The notes under the pieces are model-generated. The model saw only the letters and a list, made by a program, of their open reading frames with translations. It was not told the origin of the DNA and searched no databases. Source: Oscillospiraceae bacterium (lineage in GTDB: Bacteria > Bacillota > Clostridia > Oscillospirales > Oscillospiraceae). From it: a DNA stretch of 7,884 nt. Made by a program: the position numbers and the translations under genes. The DNA lies in NCBI GenBank assembly GCA_031272845.1, contig JAISTA010000181.1, forward strand, positions 1 through 7,884. The letters run 5' to 3'. This document shows, in pieces, positions 1 to 5,596 of this stretch (position 1 is its first letter; each line of letters begins with the position of its first letter).

Positions 1-132
1 CGTCGATGCTTACAACAAGTTTGGCACCGCAAAATCGCGCTGGCGCGCTTCTCACCCGAAGGGCGAATTACCTTTTGGCTTGGTTGATTTCCTTTAGGCG
101 TTCGTTTGTCCTCTCCCCACAAAAATTACCTC

Positions 133-161
133 TTGACATTTTCCGCAGGTTATTATATAAT
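133..161 (+). promoter_or_regulatory. Sigma-A promoter of the rpmH operon
   Basis: A -35 box TTGACA (133-138) and a -10 box TATAAT (156-161) are separated by exactly 17 bases, so both hexamers match the housekeeping sigma consensus perfectly. Transcription should begin around 166-170, giving a leader of about 105 bases before rpmH. Such strength fits a ribosomal-protein and RNase P operon. Upstream (1-132) I see no convincing gene; there is only a GC-rich dyad at 36-47 and no clear DnaA box. Confidence 0.9.
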
Positions 162-185
162 ACAAAAGATTAAAATAGGTGTTTT

Positions 186-239
186 GGCGTATTTCGCTGG
201 GGTGTGCCCTGTGCGGCCGTTGAAAATACGCCGTTTTTT
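186..239 (+). terminator. Terminator-like hairpin in the rpmH leader (candidate attenuator)
   Basis: GGCGTATTT (186-194) is a perfect 9-base inverted repeat of AAATACGCC (224-232), and TTTTTT follows at 234-239. Within the loop, CGC (195-197) can pair with GCG (213-215), and GGGG (199-202) with CCCT (207-210), so the loop is compacted. The hairpin lies downstream of the strong promoter and 35 bases upstream of the rpmH start, so it would act inside the operon's own leader. The loop is larger than in a classic terminator. It could instead stop transcription arriving from upstream, or be a protein-binding leader. Confidence 0.6.
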
Positions 240-274
240 CACACTTCAAGACAGCCTACGGAGGAATATATATA

Positions 275-409
275 ATGGTCAGAACATATCAGCCTAAAAA
301 AAGGCAGCGTCAGAAGGAACACGGCTTCCGCAAAAGAATGGCGACGAAAAACGGACGCAAGGTGCTTGCGCGCCGCCGCGCAAAGGGCCGCGCGGTTCTT
401 TCGGCATAG
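275..409 (+). CDS. rpmH: 50S ribosomal protein L34
   Basis: This 44-residue, very basic protein begins MVRTYQPKKRQRQKEHGFRK and ends in an Arg/Lys-rich stretch before VLSA, which is the complete L34 pattern at the usual length (about 44-46 residues). L34 is a small component of the large ribosomal subunit and binds 23S rRNA. A ribosome-binding site GGAGG (260-264) lies 10 bases before the ATG. It is the first gene after the consensus promoter, with the terminator-like leader hairpin between them, and it precedes rnpA as in most bacteria. Identity is essentially certain. Confidence 0.97.
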   Translation: MVRTYQPKKRQRQKEHGFRKRMATKNGRKVLARRRAKGRAVLSA

Positions 410-445
410 CAAGGTCAGGATTCGGAAATTGCCGTTCGGCGAGGG

Positions 446-524
446 GCCTGTTTTGCAGGCACAGCGCGGCGGCGAGCGAAAAAACGCGCGGGGACGCAGC
501 GGACTTGTGCCGCCGGCTCCCCGC
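446..524 (+). other. Structured rpmH-rnpA spacer (two stable hairpins)
   Basis: GCCTG (446-450) pairs with CAGGC (456-460). A larger hairpin pairs GCGGGGA (488-494) with TCCCCGC (518-524), with an inner stem GCGG (499-502) to CCGC (510-513). No U tract follows, so it is not a terminator. It could be a processing site or a barrier separating L34 from RnpA expression. It also buries the earliest possible rnpA start (TTG at 505). Confidence 0.4.
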
Positions 525-576
525 AAAAATGTTTTCGTCCGCTATGGCGAATGCCCGAATTCACGGTTTCTCATTT

Positions 577-978
577 TTGAAGCATACCGTTTCGCTGAAA
601 AGCACAAAGGCGTTTTCGCGGCTGTATTCAAAGGGTACGCGCCGTTCGGGGCAGCTTGTAACGGTTACCGTCGCGGAGAACAGGCGCAAACAAAGCAGAC
701 TCGGCATACCGTGCTCCGTTAAGCTCGGCAAGGCGCATTACAGAAACAGGGTGCGCCGCAGAATAAAGGAAGCCTACCGATGCGAGGAAGAACGGCTCCG
801 CTCGGGGCTTGACATAATGATAACGCCGAAGCAGGCGGCGCATGACTGCGATTTTGCGGTGCTGCGCCGGGAGCTTGTATGGGCCTTCGGAAAGCTCGGC
901 TGCGTGCTGCCGAGGCAGAGCGCCGGCACAGCCGAAAATCGCGGCGCCGGGGCGGCAACAGGTACGGACAAACAATGA
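577..978 (+). CDS. rnpA: Ribonuclease P protein component
   Basis: This is the protein subunit of RNase P, which binds the catalytic RNA and the 5' leader of precursor tRNAs. From a TTG start at 577 it is 133 residues and opens with KHTVSLKSTKAFSRLYSKG, which aligns with the normal RnpA N-terminus. The RNR signature lies at residues 55-68 (YRNRVRRRIKEAYR). The C-terminal 25 or so residues are low-complexity and Ala/Gly-rich. The start is uncertain: no Shine-Dalgarno precedes 577, and in-frame starts at 505 (TTG), 529 and 544 (ATG) would add 24, 16 or 11 residues, also without good binding sites. I chose 577 because family similarity begins there. The 3' end overlaps yidD by 4 bases (ATGA), suggesting translational coupling. 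Confidence 0.93.
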   Translation: MKHTVSLKSTKAFSRLYSKGTRRSGQLVTVTVAENRRKQSRLGIPCSVKLGKAHYRNRVRRRIKEAYRCEEERLRSGLDIMITPKQAAHDCDFAVLRRELVWAFGKLGCVLPRQSAGTAENRGAGAATGTDKQ

Positions 979-1184
979 AAAAGCTTTTGATACGCGCGAT
1001 TTCGTTTTACAGACGGCGCATATCGCCGATATTTCCGGCAAGCTGCCGGTTCACGCCGACCTGCTCGCAGTATGCGCTTGAGGCGATCGAAAAATACGGA
1101 GCGGCCAAGGGTACGTGGCTCTTTATAAAAAGGTTTGTGCGCTGCAACCCGTTTTGCAAGCCGGGGTATGACCCCGTACCGTAA
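975..1184 (+). CDS. yidD: Membrane protein insertion efficiency factor YidD
   Basis: This 69-residue protein has the hallmark YidD core: CRFTPTCSQYALEAIEKYG near residues 24-42, then KGTWLFIKRFVRCNPF and a Pro-rich end (PGYDPVP). YidD is a small basic protein at the inner face of the cytoplasmic membrane that helps YidC-dependent insertion. The conserved cysteines and the N-terminal amphipathic stretch (MKKLLIRAISFYRRRISP) are visible. The ATG at 975 overlaps the rnpA stop codon. An upstream extension in this frame would run deep into rnpA and is not needed. It sits directly before yidC, the usual arrangement, and its length is normal. Confidence 0.95.
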   Translation: MKKLLIRAISFYRRRISPIFPASCRFTPTCSQYALEAIEKYGAAKGTWLFIKRFVRCNPFCKPGYDPVP

Positions 1185-1229
1185 AGGCGCGCCGGGCGGC
1201 CTAATCCACACTTAAAGGATAAAATACTT

Positions 1230-2486
1230 TTGTTCGAGTTTATAGAAAAACCCTTCGGAATGCTGCTTATGTGGCTGTACGACGTCGTGTCAAACTACGG
1301 CGTTGCGCTGATACTGTTCGCGATTATAGTTAAGGTTCTGCTGCTGCCCTTCCAGATGAAGGCAAAGCGCGGAACGATGAACCAAACGAGACTTCAGCCG
1401 CAGATAAACGAACTGAAGAAAAAGCACGGTGCGAACAAGACAAAGCTGAATGAAGAAACCATGAAGCTTTATAAGGAAGAGGGCGTTAAGCCCATGTCCG
1501 GCTGCCTCTGGTCTCTGATTCCGTTCCCGATTCTGCTTGCGCTGTATGCCGCAATCCGCCAGCCGATCACAATGATGATGGGCGTTGCAAAGGAGCTTGT
1601 CGTCTTTGACGAAAAGGCTAACCTTTTCGGAAAGATTTCGGAGCTGCTGAACAATGCGGGCTTTACTCATTCGGGAAGCACGACGTATCTTCAGCTGGAT
1701 CAGGCGAGATTTATTTCGGATCATCCGGAGCTGATGGACAGCCTGCACAAGCTGTCTGAAAAAATTCAGGCGGTTAACTTTAACTTTCTCGGCATTGACC
1801 TCGGCGTTGTGCCGAGCTGGAAGGTTTGGGAATTTGACTGGTCGTCGCCCTCCGCATGGTGGCCGAGCCTGTTCTTATTCCTGATACCTGTTATTTCGGC
1901 GGCGGCGCAGCTTGTTTCGACGCTGATTATGAAAAAGGTAAACCCGATGCCGCAGCTGGACCCGGATAATCCGGGCACGGGCAGCATGAACACGATGATG
2001 CTGATGATGCCGGTTATTTCGCTGCTGTTCGGCTTTACAATGCCGGCCGCTATTTCAATCTACTGGTTTGCGGGCAGCGTTTTGCAGACGATACAAGAGG
2101 TCGTGCTCACAAAGCACTACAACAAGGTGTTTGAGCGCGAAGCCGAGGTTAAAAACGAGCGCAGACGCATCCGTGAAGAAGAGCAGGAGCAAAAGCGCCT
2201 TGAGGTCGAGCGTCTTAAGGCAGAGGGCGCGTACGTTAACCCGAACGTGTCCAAGGACAAGCTTCGCGCGGCTGAAAGGCAGGAGCGTGAGCGCAAGCGC
2301 GCCGAGTGGGAAAAGGCACACGGCACAAAAGCCCGCGAGGGCATTGAAAATGAAGAAGAGCCGTCCAAGGTAGGAGCGCGGCAGTTTGCGCGAGGCCGCG
2401 CCTATATCCCGGATCGCTTTGAGTATGACGAGACTGAGACGACAGACGATCAAGAGTCAGACGACAGGGCGGCGGAGGACGAATAA
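1230..2486 (+). CDS. yidC: Membrane protein insertase YidC/Oxa1 family
   Basis: This 418-residue integral membrane insertase inserts and folds membrane proteins, alone or with Sec. The TTG start follows AAAGGA (1214-1219) by 10 bases. TM1 spans about 11-41 (MLLMWLYDVVSNYGVALILF onward), with Lys35 at the position of the conserved hydrophilic-groove Arg. A charged helical hairpin follows (about 50-88, QPQINELKKKHG...LYKEEGVKP), then TM2 (about 91-110), a long extracytoplasmic insertion (about 111-205), and later TM segments around 210-235, 254-277 and 280-297. The last 120 residues are hydrophilic and highly charged, probably a cytoplasmic RNA- or ribosome-facing tail. There is no lipoprotein signal, unlike Bacillus SpoIIIJ; clostridial members commonly lack one. 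It lies between yidD and jag, 45 bases after yidD. Confidence 0.96.
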   Translation: MFEFIEKPFGMLLMWLYDVVSNYGVALILFAIIVKVLLLPFQMKAKRGTMNQTRLQPQINELKKKHGANKTKLNEETMKLYKEEGVKPMSGCLWSLIPFPILLALYAAIRQPITMMMGVAKELVVFDEKANLFGKISELLNNAGFTHSGSTTYLQLDQARFISDHPELMDSLHKLSEKIQAVNFNFLGIDLGVVPSWKVWEFDWSSPSAWWPSLFLFLIPVISAAAQLVSTLIMKKVNPMPQLDPDNPGTGSMNTMMLMMPVISLLFGFTMPAAISIYWFAGSVLQTIQEVVLTKHYNKVFEREAEVKNERRRIREEEQEQKRLEVERLKAEGAYVNPNVSKDKLRAAERQERERKRAEWEKAHGTKAREGIENEEEPSKVGARQFARGRAYIPDRFEYDETETTDDQESDDRAAEDE

Positions 2487-2582
2487 TCCGCGCAGGCGGG
2501 AGAAATCCGAGCCGCGCTAATAGGTGGTGCTGTGCCGTATAAGACAGGGCGCGCCACGTTAAAGGAACATAAGGAAAACGCA

Positions 2583-3683
2583 ATGAAAATAACAAGACAA
2601 TTTTCGGCGAAAACGGAAGACGACGCGATTGAGCTGGCTCTTTCGGCAATCGGACTGTCTGCAAATGAGGTCGAGTTCGATATTGTACAGCCCTCCAAGA
2701 AAGGAGTTTTCGGAATAGGGGGCACACCCGCAGTTGTAAACGCGACGTTTGAGGCGGAAAATGAGCAGTCCGTGCCGGAAAATCAGCCGGAAGCGGCGGA
2801 TGAACCCGAATCCGAGCAGGACGAGCTTTTCGGCCAAAAGCCCAAGAAAGACGACACGGCACATCAGCGCCGCCGTCATACCCGCAACCTGCCCGAGGAG
2901 GACAGGACGGCGCGTACTGCCGCAGCGCTGGAATTTTTGTCCGGACTGCTGGAGCGGTTCGGCGCGGAGGCAACGGCAGAGGTTGGCGAATACGCCGACG
3001 GCTACCTCACAATAACGCTGACCTCGCCGCAGGCAAGCCTGATTATAGGTCGGCGCGGAGAGACGCTTTCGGCGGTTCAGTCACTCGTAAACTTTGCGGT
3101 TAACAAAAATGAGCGCGAGCATCTGCGCATTATCCTCGACATTGAGGATTACCGCGCGAAGCGCCGCGAAACGCTTGAGCATGTCGCGAAAAGAACGGCT
3201 GAGAATGTTCTGCGCAGCGGGAAAAGCTATGCGCTTGAGCCGATGAGCGCCTACGAGAGGCACATTATCCACGCGTTTTTGCAGGACAACCCTGACATTA
3301 CGACCTTCTCCTACGGAGACGAGCCGAACCGCAGACTTGTTATTTGTCTGCCCGGCGAGGAGGGTAAGCCCCCGCGCCAGTTCTCCGACAGGGAGTATTC
3401 GCGCGGCGGACGAAACGACAGACGCGGCGGCGGCTCGCGCGGCGGTTCCCGCTCCGGAGGCGGCTATCGCGACAGACGCGGCGCGCCGAGACCCGCTCCC
3501 GTGCCCCTGCCGGACAACGGAGACGATTACGGCAGCAAGACAGATTATGAGGCCTATCTTGCCGAAAAGGCGGAAAAGCTCAATCAGCAGCGGTTTTCTG
3601 ATTACTCGGATTACGTCGGTTCCGACGGGCCGGGCAAGGACGGCGAGGAAGACAAGCCGAAGAACTACCGCGAATGGTCGTGA
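2583..3683 (+). CDS. jag: RNA-binding protein Jag/KhpB (Jag-N, KH and R3H domains)
   Basis: This 366-residue protein has a Jag_N domain (about 1-55, with KKGVFGIGG), an acidic linker (about 60-125), a KH domain (about 140-210) with GXXG loop G156-R-R-G159, and an R3H domain (about 215-260) with R226-x3-H230 in LEPMSAYERHIIHAF. KhpB/EloR pairs with KhpA, binds many transcripts and affects cell elongation in streptococci and lactobacilli. Beyond R3H, residues 274-308 are Arg/Gly/Ser-rich with RGG-type repeats, then an acidic, Tyr-containing tail runs to the end. This extension makes it longer than Bacillus Jag (about 208). The ATG at 2583 follows AAGGA (2571-2575) by 7 bases. An in-frame GTG at 2532 would add 17 residues but lacks a binding site and family similarity. 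Confidence 0.95.
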   Translation: MKITRQFSAKTEDDAIELALSAIGLSANEVEFDIVQPSKKGVFGIGGTPAVVNATFEAENEQSVPENQPEAADEPESEQDELFGQKPKKDDTAHQRRRHTRNLPEEDRTARTAAALEFLSGLLERFGAEATAEVGEYADGYLTITLTSPQASLIIGRRGETLSAVQSLVNFAVNKNEREHLRIILDIEDYRAKRRETLEHVAKRTAENVLRSGKSYALEPMSAYERHIIHAFLQDNPDITTFSYGDEPNRRLVICLPGEEGKPPRQFSDREYSRGGRNDRRGGGSRGGSRSGGGYRDRRGAPRPAPVPLPDNGDDYGSKTDYEAYLAEKAEKLNQQRFSDYSDYVGSDGPGKDGEEDKPKNYREWS

Positions 3684-3741
3684 CCGAAAAAATATGCATA
3701 CGCCGGATCGCGGCGGGTATTCTATTACATAGAGGTGACTT

Positions 3742-3963
3742 ATGACAGAGAAAATTATCGCGGCGCTTGCCAAGCAGTTTGATTTATCCGAAAGCTCCAT
3801 AACTCCGGAAACGCCCCTTGGCGACATCTGCACGGACTCGATTGATTTTGCCGAGCTCCTGACCGATTTGGAGGAGGAATACGGAATCTCCATCGCGGAC
3901 GAGGGCATATATCAGGTTCAGACAGTAAAGGAGCTTGCGGAGTTCGTCGAAAAGCTTCTGTAA
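3742..3963 (+). CDS. Acyl carrier protein
   Basis: This 73-residue acidic protein carries the phosphopantetheine attachment motif D32-S33-I34-D35, followed by the helix FAELLTDLEEEYGISI typical of acyl carrier proteins. Ser33 would be modified by holo-ACP synthase, and the protein would carry acyl groups as thioesters in the cytoplasm. The site reads CTDSID rather than the common GADSLD, so it may be a secondary carrier rather than the main fatty-acid ACP; this is inference. GAGGTGA (3732-3738) gives a strong ribosome-binding site. It starts 58 bases after jag, in the slot where mnmE often sits, with no fatty-acid gene beside it. An imperfect hairpin (3698-3720) lies in the gap and does not look like a terminator. 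Confidence 0.9.
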   Translation: MTEKIIAALAKQFDLSESSITPETPLGDICTDSIDFAELLTDLEEEYGISIADEGIYQVQTVKELAEFVEKLL

Positions 3964-3975
3964 GCGCACAAGCTT

Positions 3976-3994
3976 GGGAAAACAGTGATTTCCC
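3976..3994 (+). other. Small hairpin after acp
   Basis: GGGAAA (3976-3981) pairs perfectly with TTTCCC (3989-3994) across a 7-base loop, starting 13 bases after the acp stop codon. There is no U tract, so it is more likely a 3'-end stabilising structure or pause than a full intrinsic terminator. Confidence 0.35.
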
Positions 3995-4001
3995 CGCAAC
4001 T

Positions 4002-4139
4002 ATATAATCAGACCACTTGAAAAACGTTAAGGTTTTGTAGGAGGAGGACGCAGACATGTCTTTTTCGGCAGGAATGACGACATAGCAATGCGGAAAATAT
4101 CTGCCGAGACGTGACTTTTTTCAAGCGGTTTGACTATAT
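4002..4139. repeat. 138-base inverted-repeat element (candidate MITE or structured RNA)
   Basis: Positions 4002-4024 and 4117-4139 are inverted repeats: of 23 positions, 20 are Watson-Crick pairs, one is G-T and two are A-C mismatches (4007/4134 and 4015/4126). Nine consecutive pairs (CTTGAAAAA with TTTTTCAAG) close the inner end. Inside, 4055-4061 pairs with 4107-4113 (one wobble), and 4066-4071 with 4101-4106, giving a second 13-pair stem with a 4-base bulge. A purine-rich AGGAGGAGG (4039-4047) sits in the intervening internal loop. The outer arms are AT-rich compared with flanking genes. The left arm contains TATAAT (4003-4008) without a good -35 box. The element contains no substantial open reading frame. 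It could be a miniature inverted-repeat element with TA-rich ends, or a rod-shaped RNA. Confidence 0.6.
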
Positions 4140-4179
4140 CATACAGTGAGCGTGCGGTTTTGCCGTCTGCTTGCACTAT

Positions 4180-4201
4180 GGCGGGCTTTGCCCGCCTTTT
4201 T
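4180..4201 (+). terminator. Intrinsic transcription terminator
   Basis: GGCGGGC (4180-4186), a TTT loop, GCCCGCC (4190-4196) and TTTTT (4197-4201) form a textbook rho-independent terminator: a perfect 7-pair GC stem and a U tract. A further imperfect hairpin (about 4146-4176, with CGG pairing to CCG at its tip) lies just before it. It would end the rpmH-to-acp transcript or a small RNA from 4002 onward. It ends 6 bases before the likely decarboxylase start, so it may also gate that gene. Confidence 0.85.
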
Positions 4202-4207
4202 GATTAT

Positions 4208-5458
4208 ATGGATAATAACGAGCCTGAAAATTCAAAACGCACTCTGCTTCGCCTGCTTCTGGAAACGCGCGGCGCGCCGTTTCATATGCCGGGGCACAAG
4301 CGCGGCGGTTTGCTTTCCGGCAGTCTTGCGGAGTACGCCGGGGCGCTGCCCTACGGCATTGACGCAACGGAGCTGCCGGGACTTGACAATCTGCGCCGAC
4401 CTGCCGGAATTTTGCGCGAAATTGCGCGAAAAACAGCTAAGCTTTACGGCGCGGGCGAGGCGTTTTTAATCCCCGGCGGCGGCTCGACCTGCGGAATCCT
4501 TGCGGCGGTCACAGCCGCGCTGCGCGGCAGTCCGAGCGACACGCGGCGGGATAACGCAAGCCTTGCCGTCAGTGAGCACTGCCACGTGAGCGTGACAAAC
4601 GCCGCGCGGTTGAGCTGCGCCGAAGTAATAAAGCTCGCGCCGGTTACAGACGCGCAAAGCGGCGCGATAGGCGGCGTTTTGCCCGAAACGGCGGAGCTTG
4701 CGCTGAAGAATAATCCCAAGCCGCGCGCCGTTGTGATAACAAGCCCGACGTATGACGGCGCGGTGTCCGACCTCGCGAAAATTGCGGAGCTTGCGCACAA
4801 ATACGGCGTGCCGCTGATTGCGGACGCGGCGCACGGAGCGCATTTCGGCATGTCGCCGCTGCTGCCGCAAAACGCCGTGCGTCTCGGAGCTGACATTGAG
4901 ATTGTAAGCCTGCACAAGACGCTCCCTGCTATGACAGGCGCGGCGGCGGTTCTGGTGTCCGCAAGCTCATTGATTCCGGCGCAAAATATCGCCGCATGGG
5001 TCAACGTTTTCCAGACAACAAGCCCGTCTTACCCGATACTCGCCTCAATTGAGGGCTGCGTTGACTTTTGCCTGCAAAACGGCGCGGCGTTTACGGAGCA
5101 CACCCGCCGCGTTATTGAACTGCGGCGCAAGCTCGCCGAAGGTCTGCGCGTCCTGCGTTTGCTGGAGCTTTCACATATCGCGTTTGGCGCTGATCCGGGA
5201 AAAATCGCGGTATACACAGGCCGCGCCGACATTTCGGGCACGCGCCTTTTGCGGATACTGCGAGAGGAGTACGCAATCGAGTGCGAGACGGCGGACGATA
5301 CGCGCGCGCTGCTTATGACCTCCGTGTGCGACGACCCGCAGTGGTACGGCGCGCTGCTTCAGGCGCTTGCGGCAATAGACGCGGGGCTGACAGAGGCGCC
5401 GCCTGCTGCGGCAAAGCTGATACTGCCGCCGGGAAGCGAGGGCAGGGAGTATTTTTGA
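4208..5458 (+). CDS. Orn/Lys/Arg decarboxylase-family PLP-dependent enzyme
   Basis: This 416-residue enzyme is a fold-type I PLP protein of the arginine/lysine/ornithine decarboxylase family, expected to decarboxylate a basic amino acid toward polyamine precursors in the cytoplasm. Visible landmarks are FHMPGHKRGG (M27-K31), GGGSTCG (90-96, PLP phosphate binding), SEHCHVSV (122-129, His for ring stacking), SPTYDGAVSDL, DAAHGAHFG (from D206, cofactor aspartate) and SLHKTLPAMTG, with Lys237 as the Schiff-base lysine, then QTTSPSYPILAS. Bacillus relatives are nearer 480-490 residues, so the C-terminal domain looks shortened. The substrate cannot be assigned. The start is uncertain: ATG 4208 gives a normal N-terminus, but no Shine-Dalgarno precedes it. 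Upstream in-frame starts at 4130 and 4178 would translate through the terminator and inverted repeat, so I reject them. Confidence 0.88.
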   Translation: MDNNEPENSKRTLLRLLLETRGAPFHMPGHKRGGLLSGSLAEYAGALPYGIDATELPGLDNLRRPAGILREIARKTAKLYGAGEAFLIPGGGSTCGILAAVTAALRGSPSDTRRDNASLAVSEHCHVSVTNAARLSCAEVIKLAPVTDAQSGAIGGVLPETAELALKNNPKPRAVVITSPTYDGAVSDLAKIAELAHKYGVPLIADAAHGAHFGMSPLLPQNAVRLGADIEIVSLHKTLPAMTGAAAVLVSASSLIPAQNIAAWVNVFQTTSPSYPILASIEGCVDFCLQNGAAFTEHTRRVIELRRKLAEGLRVLRLLELSHIAFGADPGKIAVYTGRADISGTRLLRILREEYAIECETADDTRALLMTSVCDDPQWYGALLQALAAIDAGLTEAPPAAAKLILPPGSEGREYF

Positions 5459-5522
5459 GGCTGCTGCGGCGCAAGCTAAAGCAGTGACGGGGCGATGGTG
5501 TACAATTCCCAATTTCTGACAC

Positions 5523-5551
5523 TTGAATTTGTATGCTGTCTATGATAAAAT
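5523..5551 (+). promoter_or_regulatory. Promoter of the SLH protein gene (extended -10)
   Basis: TTGAAT (5523-5528) and TAAAAT (5546-5551) are separated by 17 bases, and the -10 box is preceded by TGA (5543-5545), forming an extended -10 element. Transcription would start near 5557-5560, about 40 bases before the ATG at 5597. The surrounding AT-rich stretch (5503-5580) contrasts with the genes on either side. No clear terminator follows the decarboxylase gene. Confidence 0.6.
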
Positions 5552-5596
5552 AACTTAGGTTTTTGTAAATATAAATGTTGGGGTGTTTTCTGCGCA

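Noticed and set aside
2..97. Open frame of 31 codons at the left edge, ending TAG at 95-97
   Set aside because: It has no recognisable family signature and could be chance in GC-rich DNA or a gene tail. Too short and partial to support as a gene.
1..132. Possible replication origin (DnaA boxes) beside the rpmH operon
   Set aside because: The location is right for an origin, but I found no good match to TTATCCACA. The nearest candidate around 111-121 matches poorly.
106..297. 63-codon frame overlapping the leader of rpmH
   Set aside because: It runs through the promoter, the leader hairpin and into rpmH, has no ribosome-binding site, and its protein shows no family features.
1162..1176. Perfect hairpin CGGGG/CCCCG at the end of yidD
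   Set aside because: It lies in the conserved coding end of yidD (PGYDPVP) and has no U tract, so it is explained by codons.
2532..2582. Upstream GTG start for jag adding 17 residues
   Set aside because: No ribosome-binding site precedes it, and the ATG at 2583 has one and matches the family N-terminus.
4130..4207. N-terminal extension of the decarboxylase from TTG 4130 or ATG 4178
   Set aside because: It would translate through the right arm of the inverted repeat and the terminator, shows no family similarity, and has no ribosome-binding site.
5515..5575. Possible second, decayed copy of the 4002-4139 element (shared ACTTGAA and AGGTTTT words)
   Set aside because: Only short words match, with no matching inverted arm. 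Simple AT-rich promoter sequence explains it better.
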